Part shown: piece after piece, positions 1-8,868 of the stretch | How positions within the stretch are numbered: position 1 is the first letter of the stretch | Layout: every line of letters begins with the position of its first letter | DNA from: Balaenoptera acutorostrata | Taxonomy: Eukaryota > Chordata > Mammalia > Artiodactyla > Balaenopteridae | Assembly (NCBI RefSeq): GCF_949987535.1 | Contig: NW_026646042.1 | Location: 124,001 to 188,000 of the forward strand | Length of the DNA: 64,000 bases | Reading direction: 5' to 3' | Translations under genes and position numbers: made by a program | The notes under the pieces: generated by a model | Told to the model about the DNA's origin: nothing | What the model saw: the letters and a program-made list of their open reading frames with translations, nothing else | Databases searched by the model: none

Positions 1-75
1 TTTCCGCATGGCCCTTTTGCCCGCTGGGAAGCGAGACTTCTTTGGAGCGCTGATTGGCCTTTCCAGGTTGCTTGG
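1..75 (+). repeat. Satellite monomer 0, right end only
   Basis: The last 75 bases of a monomer that starts outside the window. It ends with CCGCATGG, GAAGCGAG and TTGGAGCGCTG, so its tail is type A, C or D; the diagnostic T-run is off the edge. Confidence 0.95.
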
Positions 76-1833
76 TTGGCCAAAAAGGGCGTATGCGTTT
101 TTTCCTGAATATATTCAGGAAAAAACGCATACGCCCTTTTTGGCCAAGGGCATCATTGTCCACGTTTTGCCGCTTTTCATGTGCTTTCAAGGCGATTCGA
201 ATCTACCTCCTGAAATCTGTTTCCTGCAATTCTGCCTTGCTTTCAAAGCCTCTTCGTTGCCTTCCCTTAATATATTTGTGGACGAGAGGTATCATTTAAA
301 ACTCTGCAGGTTTGTCAATTGCAGTGTCCCTGAGCTCCATTTTTCAACTCGCTTTTTTGGGAGCTGCCCGCAAAAGCGCAGGATTGCTTCAGGCCCTCTT
401 CTTGTTCTGGGGGGCAGGCTGAGCTTGTGCTTAATTCTTCTTCCTGATGGGAAAATAGAGTGACCTGTGCCTGTCCCAACACCTAGAGCTAGTCTCTCAT
501 TGGTTCCCCGTCTTCCCGTTCATCCTCAGGACAAATTGCAACCTGTACGGAACAGGAGGTTAAAGGTGCTGATTCTCCAAGGAGGGAGATGGCTAGTAAA
601 TCGGCTGGAATGGCGAACCCGAGCAAAGGAGATGAGAAATGAGGTGCGTTTTAGAAACCTTTCCCGATCACACGGTGTACCATCTTCTGGGTTTCTCATG
701 CCTGTTTTCGACGTAGGAAGATGCCCTTGAACCTGGAGATTTGGGACCCATGGGATGGGTACCATGCAGTATTACTTGAAAGGGTCTGCGTTGGCTCACC
801 CAACCTCACCGAACCTCTCAGCCCCAAGAGTGTCCACCCTTATGTCTCAATCAGCTGTGGGTCTAGATATGGTCAATCCAGGTTGCATCACAGCCCCTGA
901 ACGAATTTTGTAAGAATTTCTCTCTCTTTCACTGTCTTTGTTTCACGGGTTTTGAAAAGTAATTTATTTTTATAATGGGGTTTAGCTGCTTTTCACGGCT
1001 GTGTTTATGCCGCTTTACACCCCCTTGACTCACTTACAGAGAGATATCAATACATAGGTTTGAAGATTCTTACTAGTCAGATATATTCTTGTGCGGTGAA
1101 TAGGGGGTGTTGAGTCCAGTTCACTGAAAAAGGAATAGGTCTTGTCTCTTACATATTGGGTTTATGGAACGGTATCTGAGCTAATTTGAAACCCTTGTTT
1201 TATGCATCACCCCACCTCACCTTTCCCGTTCAGCAGCCATAGTGTGTTTCCTAAACGTGGGACTCTGTTCTGTTTTGTAATTCAGTTCAAGTGTAGCGGT
1301 TTTACATTCCCTCTCTAAGTGATATCTTATGATAAGTGTCTTTTTCTGTGTGACTTATTTCACTTAGAATCGTCGTACCTAAATCCACTCATCGTGCTGC
1401 TACTAGCCTTATGACGTTGATTTCATGGCTGAGTGATATTCCATTGTACATGAGGACCCCAACTTCTTTATCCATTTTTCTCTTTCCTAGGATATTTAAG
1501 GTGTAATGAAGTGGGGGTTCTTGTCCACAGAGCAGCCCTAAACTTTGGGGTGCCTGTGTCTTGCTGATTTTTAGTTTTCCCAATTTATACGCCCATGAGT
1601 GGAAGTGCCCTATGCTCTCCAAGCTGTGTTTTTTAGATGTTTCAGAACACACCGTACACTTCTCCAGAGTGGCTGTTGGCAATTTACATCCCAACCATCA
1701 GCGTAGCAAGGCTCCCATTTCTCCATGGCCGGTCCTGCATTTCTGGTTTGGACACTTTTTTCCGCATGGCCCTTTTGCCCGCTGGGAAGCGAGACTTCTT
1801 TGGAGCGCTGATTGGCCTTTCCAGGTTGCTTGG
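76..1833 (+). repeat. Satellite monomer 1 (1,758 bp)
   Basis: Head near type 4 but with private changes (GTTTGTCAATTGC, AGTGTCCCTG, AGCTGCCCGCAAAAG, CTTCTTGTTCTGG); tail A. It is one base short because the run in GCGGTTTTACATT near 1300 has four T instead of five, followed by CTCTCTAAG instead of CTCTAGAAG. It also has CCAACCATC near 1690 where other copies have CCACCCATC. Confidence 0.95.
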
Positions 1834-2705
1834 TTGGCCAAAAAGGGCGTATGCGTTTTTTCCTGAATATATTCAGGAAAAAACGCATACGCCCTTTTTG
1901 GCCAAGGGCATCATTGTCCACGTTTTGCCGCTTTTCATGTGCTTTCAAGGCGATTCGAATCTACCTCCTGAAATCTGTTTCCTGCAATTCTGCCTTGCTT
2001 TCAAAGCCTCTTCGTTGCCTTCCCTTAATATATTTGTGGACGAGAGGTATCATTTAAAACTCTGCAGGTTTGCGAATTGCAGTGCCCCTGAGCTCCATTT
2101 TTCAACTCGCTTTTTTGGGAGCTGGCCACCAAAGCGCCGGATTGCTTCAGGCCCTCTTCTGGTTCTGGGGGGCAGGCTGAGCTTGTGCTTAATTCTTCTT
2201 CCTGATGGGAAAATAGAGTGACCTGTGCCTGTCCCAACACCTAGAGCTAGTCTCTCATTGGTTCCCCCTCTTCCCCTTCATCCTCAGGACAAATTGCAAC
2301 CTGTACGGAACAGGAGGTTAAAGGTGCTGATTCTCCAAGGAGGGAGATGGCTAGTAAATTAGCTGGAATGGCGAACCCGAGCAAAGGAGATGAGAAATGA
2401 GGTGCGTTTAAGAAACCTTTCCTGATCACACGGTGTACCATCTTCTGGGTTTCTCATGCCTGTTTTCGACGTAGGAAGATGCCCTTGAACCTGGAGATTT
2501 GGGACCCATGGGATGGGTACCATGCAGTATTACTTGAAAGGGTCTGCGTTGGCTCACCCAACCTCACCGAACCTCTCAGCCCCAAGAGTGTCCACCCTTA
2601 TGTCTCAATCAGCTGTGGGTCTAGATATGGTCAATCCAGGTTGCATCACAGCCCCTGAACGAATTTTGTAAGAATTTCTCTCTCTTTCACTGTCTTTGTT
2701 TCACG

Positions 2706-3060
2706 GGTTTTGAAAAGTAATTTATTTTTATAATGGGGTTTAGCTGCTTTTCACGGCTGTGTTTATGCCGCTTTACACCCCCTTGACTCACTTACAGAGA
2801 GATATCAATACATAGGTTTGAAGATTCTTACTAGTCAGATATATTCTTGTGCGGTGAATAGGGGGTGTTGAGTCCAGTTCACTGAAAAAGGAATAGGTCT
2901 TGTCTCTTACATATTGGGTTTATGGAACGGTATCGGAGCTAATTTGAAACCCTTGTTTTATGCATCACCCCACCTCACCTTTCCCGTTCAGCAGCCATAG
3001 TGTGTTTCCTAAACGTGGGACTCTGTTCTGTTTTGCAATTCAGTTCAAGGGTAGCGGTTT
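2706..3060 (-). mobile_element. LINE-1 3' UTR remnant, antisense (representative copy)
   Basis: Plus-strand order follows the antisense 3' UTR of cetartiodactyl LINE-1 as I recall it: an AT-rich start (TAATTTATTTTTATAATGGG), then TGTGTTTATGCCGCTTTACA, GAAGATTCTTAC, GGAATAGGTC, CACCTTTCCCGTTCAG and ACTCTGTTCTGTTTTG, joining the ORF2 remnant at 3061. Similarity is patchy, with small indels, and the left boundary near 2706 is an estimate. No poly-T (antisense poly-A) tract survives at that edge. Confidence 0.75.
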
Positions 3061-3592
3061 TTACATTCCCTCTAGAAGTGATATCTTATGATAAGTGTCT
3101 TTTTCTGTGTGACTTATTTCACTTAGAATCGTCGTACCTAAATCCACTCATCGTGCTGCTACTAGCCTTATGACGTTGATTTCATGGCTGAGTGATATTC
3201 CATTGTACATGAGGACCACAACTTCTTTATCCATTTTTCTCTTTCCTAGGATATTTAAGGTGTAATGAAGTGGGGGTTCTTGTCCACAGAGCAGCCCTAA
3301 ACTTTGGGGTGCCTGTGTCTTGCTGATTTTTAGTTTTCCCAATTTATACGCCCATGAGTGGAAGTGCCCTATGCTCTCCAAGCTGTGTTTTTTAGATGTT
3401 TCAGAACACACCGTACACTTCTCCAGAGTGGCTGTTGGCAATTTACATCCCACCCATCAGCGTAGCAAGGCTCCCATTTCTCCATGGCCGGTCCTGCATT
3501 TCTGGTTTGGACACTTTTTTCCGCATGGCCCTTTTGCCCGCTGGGAAGCGAGACTTCTTTGGAGCGCTGATTGGCCTTTCCAGGTTGCTTGG
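3061..3592 (-). mobile_element. LINE-1 ORF2 C-terminal remnant, antisense (representative copy)
   Basis: Read on the minus strand, this resembles the 3' end of mammalian LINE-1 ORF2, the retrotransposon's endonuclease and reverse transcriptase gene. The clearest support is a C-terminal peptide ending at the TTA complement at 3061-3063. In the sister copy at 4820-5212 it reads WVDLGTTILSEISHTEKDT, and LINE-1 proteins have a W-DL-x-x-x-ILSE-x-S-x-TEKD pattern there. Upstream, AATGGAATAT with CTCAGCCATGAAA matches the LINE-1 MEYYSAIKK codons, one base out of frame. On the plus strand, CTGAGTGATATTCCATTGTA and CTTCTTTATCCATTTTTCTC are the familiar antisense LINE-1 words. Frameshifts and stops make it non-coding. 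The equivalent stretch is in every monomer. Confidence 0.9.
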
Positions 3593-3664
3593 TTGGCCAA
3601 AAAGGGCGTATGCGTTTTTTCCTGAATATATTCAGGAAAAAACGCATACGCCCTTTTTGGCCAA
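3593..3664. repeat. Perfect 72-bp palindrome, 36-bp arms, no spacer (representative copy; one per monomer)
   Basis: The left arm runs from TTGGCCAAAAAGGGCG to CCTGAATA, and the right arm is its exact reverse complement, meeting at AATATATT with no loop bases. The same element occurs at every start listed for the array. By eye 27 of 37 copies are perfect. The exceptions each carry one change: A to C in the right arm (copies at 12386, 14144, 19421, 21180, 22939), A to G at the centre (28214, 29972), G to T in the left arm (42284, 45801) and a one-base deletion (58110). The flanks (GCTTGG before, GGGCATC after) show no target-site duplication. It could extrude as a cruciform in DNA or fold as a hairpin if transcribed; neither is shown. 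Confidence 0.98.
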
Positions 3665-3885
3665 GGGCATCATTGTCCACGTTTTGCCGCTTTTCATGTG
3701 CTTTCAAGGCGATTCGAATCTACCTCCTGACATCTGTTTCCTGCAATTCTGCCTTGCTTTCAAAGCCTCTTCGTTGCCTTCCCTTAATATATTTGTGGAC
3801 GAGAGGTATCATTTAAAACTCTGCAGGTTTGTGAATTGCAGTGCCCCTGAGCTACATTTTTCAACTCGCTTTTTTGGGAGCTGGC
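3665..3885 (-). mobile_element. LINE-1 ORF2 remnant beyond the palindrome, antisense (representative copy)
   Basis: Directly after the palindrome the plus strand reads GCCGCTTTTCATGTGCTTTC and then GGCGATTCGAATCTACCTCC and AATTCTGCC. This follows, in order, the antisense LINE-1 ORF2 stretch that contains CATCTTTTCATGTGCTTG, GGCCATCTGTATG and CTTCTGCCCA. The match is clear to about 3765. Beyond that (GGTTTGTGAATTGC, CTCCATTTTTCAACTCGC) it is weaker and could be chance. The LINE-1 alignment therefore continues on both sides of the palindrome, which places the palindrome inside the LINE-1 remnant. Confidence 0.7.
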
Positions 3886-4464
3886 CGCCAAAGCGCAGGA
3901 TTGCTTCAGGCCCTCTTCTGGTTCTGGGGGGCAGGCTGAGCTTGTGCTTAATTCTTCTTCCTGATGGGAAAATAGAGTGACCTGTGCCTGTCCCAACACC
4001 TAGAGCTAGTCTCTCATTGGTTCCCCCTCTTCCCCTTCATCCTCAGGACAAATTGCAACCTGTACGGAACAGGAGGTTAAAGGTGCTGATTCTCCAAGGA
4101 GGGAGATGGCTAGTAAATCGGCTGGAATGGCGAACCCGAGCAAAGGAGATGAGAAATGAGGTGCGTTTTAGAAACCTTTCCCGATCACACGGTGTACCAT
4201 CTTCTGGGTTTCTCATGCCTGTTTTCGACGTAGGAAGATGCCCTTGAACCTGGAGATTTGGGACCCATGGGATGGGTACCATGCAGTATTACTTGAAAGG
4301 GTCTGCGTTGGCTCACCCAACCTCACCGAACCTCTCAGCCCCAAGAGTGTCCACCCTTATGTCTCAATCAGCTGTGGGTCTAGATATGGTCAATCCAGGT
4401 TGCATCACAGCCCCTGAACGAATTTTGTAAGAATTTCTCTCTCTTTCACTGTCTTTGTTTCACG
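3886..4464. repeat. Unassigned segment of the satellite monomer (representative copy)
   Basis: About 580 bp between the two LINE-1-derived parts, seen in every monomer. I cannot match it to LINE-1 or another named repeat by eye. It contains a purine-rich stretch near 4074-4160 (GGAGGTTAAAGG, AAGGAGGGAGATGG, AAAGGAGATGAGAAATGAGG), a KpnI-type GGTACC at 4275-4280 and the small hairpin at 4263-4277. No reading frame here looks protein-like. It could be an older, more diverged part of LINE-1 ORF2, another transposon, or the ancestral host sequence. Confidence 0.6.
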
Positions 4465-4610
4465 GGTTTTGAAAAGTAATTTATTTTTATAATGGGGTTT
4501 AGCTGCTTTTCACGGCTGTGTTTATGCCGCTTTACACCCCCTTGACTCACTTACAGAGAGATATCAATACATAGGTTTGAAGATTCTTACTAGTCAGATA
4601 TATTCTTGTG
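4187..4610. other. Low-variation block within the monomer (representative copy)
   Basis: From ACACGGTGTACC to ATATTCTTGTG the copies are almost identical. Scanning all 36 copies I noted only about a dozen differences, five of them in the single copy around 18535-18660; others lie near 9640, 9851, 14755, 23676, 37753, 53571 and 57053. Flanking parts of the monomer carry most of the type markers. The block covers the end of the unassigned segment and the start of the LINE-1 3' UTR remnant. Whether this reflects function or recent homogenisation cannot be told from the sequence. Confidence 0.65.
4263..4277. repeat. Small inverted repeat ACCCAT-GGG-ATGGGT
   Basis: Six-base arms around a three-base loop, inside the low-variation block and present in every copy I read, for example at 746-760. 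It is followed directly by ACC, giving a GGTACC site. The arm length is short enough to be chance. Confidence 0.5.
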
Positions 4611-5351
4611 CGGTGAATAGGGGGTGTTGAGTCCAGTTCACTGAGCAAGGAATAGGTCTTGTCTCTTACATATTGGGTTTATGGAACGGTATCTGAGCTA
4701 ATTTGAAACCCTTGTTTTATGCATCACCCCACCTCACCTTTCCCGTTCAGCAGCCATAGTGTGTTTCCTAAACGTGGGACTCTGTTCTGTTTTGCAATTC
4801 AGTTCAAGTGTAGCGGTTTTTACATTCCCTCTAGAAGTGATATCTTATGATAAGTGTCTTTTTCTGTGTGACTTATTTCACTTAGAATCGTCGTACCTAA
4901 ATCCACCCATCGTGCTGCTACTAGCCTTATGACGTTGATTTCATGGCTGAGTGATATTCCATTGTACATGAGGACCCCAACTTCTTTATCCATTTTTCTC
5001 TTTCCTAGGATATTTAAGGTGTAATGAAGTGGGGGTTCTTGTCCACAGAGCAGCCCTAAACTTTGGGGTGCCTGTGTCTTGCTGATTTTTAGTTTTCCCA
5101 ATTTATACGGCCATGAGTGGAAGTGCCCTATGCTCTCCAAGCTGTGTTTTTTAGATGTTTCAGAACACACCGTACACTTCTCCAGAGTGGCTGTTGGCAA
5201 TTTACATCCCACCCATCAGCGTAGCAAGGCTCCCATTTCTCCATGGCCGGTCCTGCATTTCTGGTTTGGACACTTTTTTCCGCATGGCCCTTTTGCCCGC
5301 TGGGAAGCGAGACTTCTTTGGAGCGCTGATTGGCCTTTCCAGGTTGCTTGG

Positions 5352-7110
5352 TTGGCCAAAAAGGGCGTATGCGTTTTTTCCTGAATATATTCAGGAAAAA
5401 ACGCATACGCCCTTTTTGGCCAAGGGCATCATTGTCCACGTTTTGCCGCTTTTCATGTGCTTTCAAGGCGATTCGAATCTACCTCCTGACATCTGTTTCC
5501 TGCAATTCTGCCTTGCTTTCAAAGCCTCTTCGTTGCCTTCCCTTAATATATTTGTGGACGAGAGGTATCATTTAAAACTCTGCAGGTTTGTGAATTGCAG
5601 TGCCCCTGAGCTCCATTTTTCAACTCGCTTTTTTGGGAGCTGGCCGCAAAAGCGCAGGATTGCTTCAGGCCCTCTTCTGGTTCTGGGGGGCAGGCTGAGC
5701 TTGTGCTTAATTCTTCTTCCTGATGGGAAAATAGAGTGACCTGTGCCTGTCCCAACACCTAGAGCTAGTCTCTCATTGGTTCCCCCTCTTCCCCTTCATC
5801 CTCAGGACAAATTGCAACCTGTACGGAACAGGAGGTTAAAGGTGCTGATTCTCCAAGGAGGGAGATGGCTAGTAAATCGGCTGGAATGGCGAACCCGAGC
5901 AAAGGAGATGAGAAATGAGGTGCGTTTTAGAAACCTTTCCCGATCACACGGTGTACCATCTTCTGGGTTTCTCATGCCTGTTTTCGACGTAGGAAGATGC
6001 CCTTGAACCTGGAGATTTGGGACCCATGGGATGGGTACCATGCAGTATTACTTGAAAGGGTCTGCGTTGGCTCACCCAACCTCACCGAACCTCTCAGCCC
6101 CAAGAGTGTCCACCCTTATGTCTCAATCAGCTGTGGGTCTAGATATGGTCAATCCAGGTTGCATCACAGCCCCTGAACGAATTTTGTAAGAATTTCTCTC
6201 TCTTTCACTGTCTTTGTTTCACGGGTTTTGAAAAGTAATTTATTTTTATAATGGGGTTTAGCTGCTTTTCACGGCTGTGTTTATGCCGCTTTACACCCCC
6301 TTGACTCACTTACAGAGAGATATCAATACATAGGTTTGAAGATTCTTACTAGTCAGATATATTCTTGTGCGGTGAATAGGGGGTGTTGCGTCCAGTTCAC
6401 TGAAAAAGGAATAGGTCTTGTCTCTTACATATTGGGTTTATGGAACGGTATCTGAGCTAATTTGAAACCCTTGTTTTATGCATCACCCCACCTCACCTTT
6501 CCCGTTCAGCAGCCATAGTGTGTTTCCTAAACGTGTGACTCTGTTCTGTTTTGCAATTCAGTTCAAGTGTAGCGGTTTTTACATTCCCTCTAGAAGTGAT
6601 ATCTTATGATAAGTGTCTTTTTCTGTGTGACTTATTTCACTTAGAATCGTCGTACCTAAATCCACTCATCGTGCTGCTACTAGCCTTATGACGTGGATTT
6701 CATGGCTGAGTGATATTCCATTGTACATGAGGATCACAACTTCTTTATCCATTTTTCTCTTTCCTAGGATATTTAAGGTGTAATGAAGTGGGGGTTCTTG
6801 TCCACAGAGCAGCCCTAAACTTTGGGGTGCCTGTGTCTTGCTGATGTTTAATTTTCCCAATTTATACGCCCATGAGTGGAAGTGCCCTATGCTCTCCAAG
6901 CTGTGTTTTTTAGATGTTTCAGGACACACCGTACACTTCTCCAGAGTGGCTGTTGGCAATTTACATCCCACCCATCAGCGTAGCAAGGCTCCCATTTCTC
7001 CATGGCCGGTCCTGCATTTCTGGTTTGGACACTTTTTTCCGCATGGCCCTTTTGCCCGCTGGGAAGCGAGACTTCTTTGGAGCGCTGATTGGCCTTTCCA
7101 GGTTGCTTGG
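5352..7110 (+). repeat. Satellite monomer 4 (1,759 bp)
   Basis: Head 4 (CTCCTGACATC, CCGCAAAAGC); tail D, the first of this type in the window. Extra marks are GTTGCGTCC, CGTGTGACTC, GACGTGGATTT and GTTTAATTTTCCC. Confidence 0.95.
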
Positions 7111-8868
7111 TTGGCCAAAAAGGGCGTATGCGTTTTTTCCTGAATATATTCAGGAAAAAACGCATACGCCCTTTTTGGCCAAGGGCATCATTGTCCACGT
7201 TTTGCCGCTTTTCATGTGCTTTCAAGGCGATTTGAATCTACCTCCTGAAATCTGTTTCCTGCAATTCTGCCTTGCTTTCAAAGCCTCTTCGTTGCCTTCC
7301 CTTAATATATTTGTGGACGAGAGGTATCATTTAAAACTCTGCAGGTTTGTGAATTGCAGTGCCCCTGAGCTCCATTTTTCAACTCGCTTTTTTGGGAGCT
7401 GGCCGCCAAAGCGCAGGATTGCTTCAGGCCCTCTTCTGGTTCTGGGGGGCAGGCTGAGCTTGTGCTTAATTCTTCTTCCTGATGGGAAAATAGAGTGACC
7501 TGTGCCTGTCCCAACACCTAGAGCTAGTCTCTCATTGGTTCCCCCTCTTCCCCTTCATCCTCAGGACAAATTGCAACCTGTACGGAACAGGAGGTTAAAG
7601 GTGCTGATTCTCCAAGGAGGGAGATGGCTAGTAAATCGGCTGGAATGGCGAACCCGAGCAAAGGAGATGAGAAATGAGGTGCGTTTTAGAATCCTATCCC
7701 GATCACACGGTGTACCATCTTCTGGGTTTCTCATGCCTGTTTTCGACGTAGGAAGATGCCCTTGAACCTGGAGATTTGGGACCCATGGGATGGGTACCAT
7801 GCAGTATTACTTGAAAGGGTCTGCGTTGGCTCACCCAACCTCACCGAACCTCTCAGCCCCAAGAGTGTCCACCCTTATGTCTCAATCAGCTGTGGGTCTA
7901 GATATGGTCAATCCAGGTTGCATCACAGCCCCTGAACGAATTTTGTAAGAATTTCTCTCTCTTTCACTGTCTTTGTTTCACGGGTTTTGAAAAGTAATTT
8001 ATTTTTATAATGGGGTTTAGCTGCTTTTCACGGCTGTGTTTATGCCGCTTTACACCCCCTTGACTCACTTACAGAGAGATATCAATACATAGGTTTGAAG
8101 ATTCTTACTAGTCAGATATATTCTTGTGCGGTGAATAGGGGGTGTTGAGTCCAGTTCACTGAAAAAGGAATAGGTCTTGTCTCTTACATATTGGGTTTAT
8201 GGAACGGTATCTGAGCTAATTTGAAACCCTTGTTTTATGCATCACCCCACCTCACCTTTCCCGTTCAGCAGCCATAGTGTGTTTCCTAAACGTGGGACTC
8301 TGTTCTGTTTTGCAATTCAGTTCAAGTGTAGCGGTTTTTACATTCCCTCTAGAAGTGATATCTTATGATAAGTGTCTTTTTCTGTGTGACTTATTTCACT
8401 TAGAATCGTCGTACCTAAATCCACTCATCGTGCTGCTACGAGCCTTATGACGTTGATTTCATGGCTGAGTGATATTCCATTGTACATGAGGACCACAACT
8501 TCTTTATCCATTTTTCTCTTTCCTAGGATATTTAAGGTGTAATGAAGTGGGGGTTCTTGTCCACAGAGCAGCCCTAAACTTTGGGGTGCCTGTGTCTTGC
8601 TGATTTTTAGTTTTCCCAATTTATACGCCCATGAGTGGAAGTGCCCTATGCTCTCCAAGCTGTGTTTTTAGATGTTTCAGAACACAACGTACACTTCTCC
8701 GGAGTGCCTGTTGGCAATTTACATCCCACCCATCAGCGTAGCAAGGCTCCCATTTCTCCATGGCCGGTCCTGCATTTCTGGTTTGGACACTTTTTTCCCC
8801 ATGGCCCTTTTGCCCGCTGGGAAGTGAGACTTCTTTGGAGCGCTGATTGGCCTTTCCAGGTTGCTTGG
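7111..8868 (+). repeat. Satellite monomer 5 (1,758 bp)
   Basis: Head 1 with private GATTTGAATC and AGAATCCTATCCC; tail B with TACGAGCC. The five-T run at the tail accounts for the shorter length. Confidence 0.95.

Larger units (their letters stand above)
1834..3592 (+). repeat. Satellite monomer 2 (1,759 bp)
   Basis: Head partly type 3 (GTTTGCG, GGCCACC) but keeps CCCCTTC and GGAACAGG; private AAGCGCCGG and AAATTAGCTGG. It carries GTTTAAGAAACCTTTCCTG near 2406, shared with the copies around 19990-23520. Tail A. Confidence 0.95.
3593..5351 (+). repeat. Satellite monomer 3 (1,759 bp), reference copy
   Basis: Head 1, with CTCCTGACATC shared with the next copy and with the copy at 33490; private GAGCTACATTT. 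Tail A with private TATACGGCC. A C at 4907, where other copies have T, opens the minus-strand LINE-1 remnant frame to 130 codons (4820-5212). Confidence 0.95.

Noticed and set aside
3593..3664. Palindrome as a bacterial-type terminator or phage attachment site
   Set aside because: The context is a mammalian LINE-1-derived satellite with no bacterial or phage genes. The arms are far longer than a terminator stem and have no U-tract signature of their own.
3769..3785. CTTCGTTG resembling the left half of a CENP-B box
   Set aside because: The required central A and the right-hand CGGG are missing (the right part reads CCTTCCCTT), so only the left half fits. I found no full box on either strand in the monomer.
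3396..3980. A 194-codon open reading frame repeated in many monomers, running through the palindrome
   Set aside because: It is antisense to LINE-1 and overlaps frames on the other strand. The GAAGTGAG change in type-B tails cuts it with a stop. Its sequence has no recognisable domain, and its conservation is explained by satellite homogenisation.
3984..4247. An 87-codon frame in the unassigned segment and a 79-codon frame opposite it
   Set aside because: Both are present on opposite strands of the same low-variation DNA. Low variation affects all positions alike, with no codon-position pattern visible, and there is no start context or domain.
4486..4497. TATTTTTATAAT as a TATA-type promoter
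   Set aside because: It sits in the AT-rich LINE-1 3' UTR remnant, where such words are expected, and nothing nearby supports a start site.
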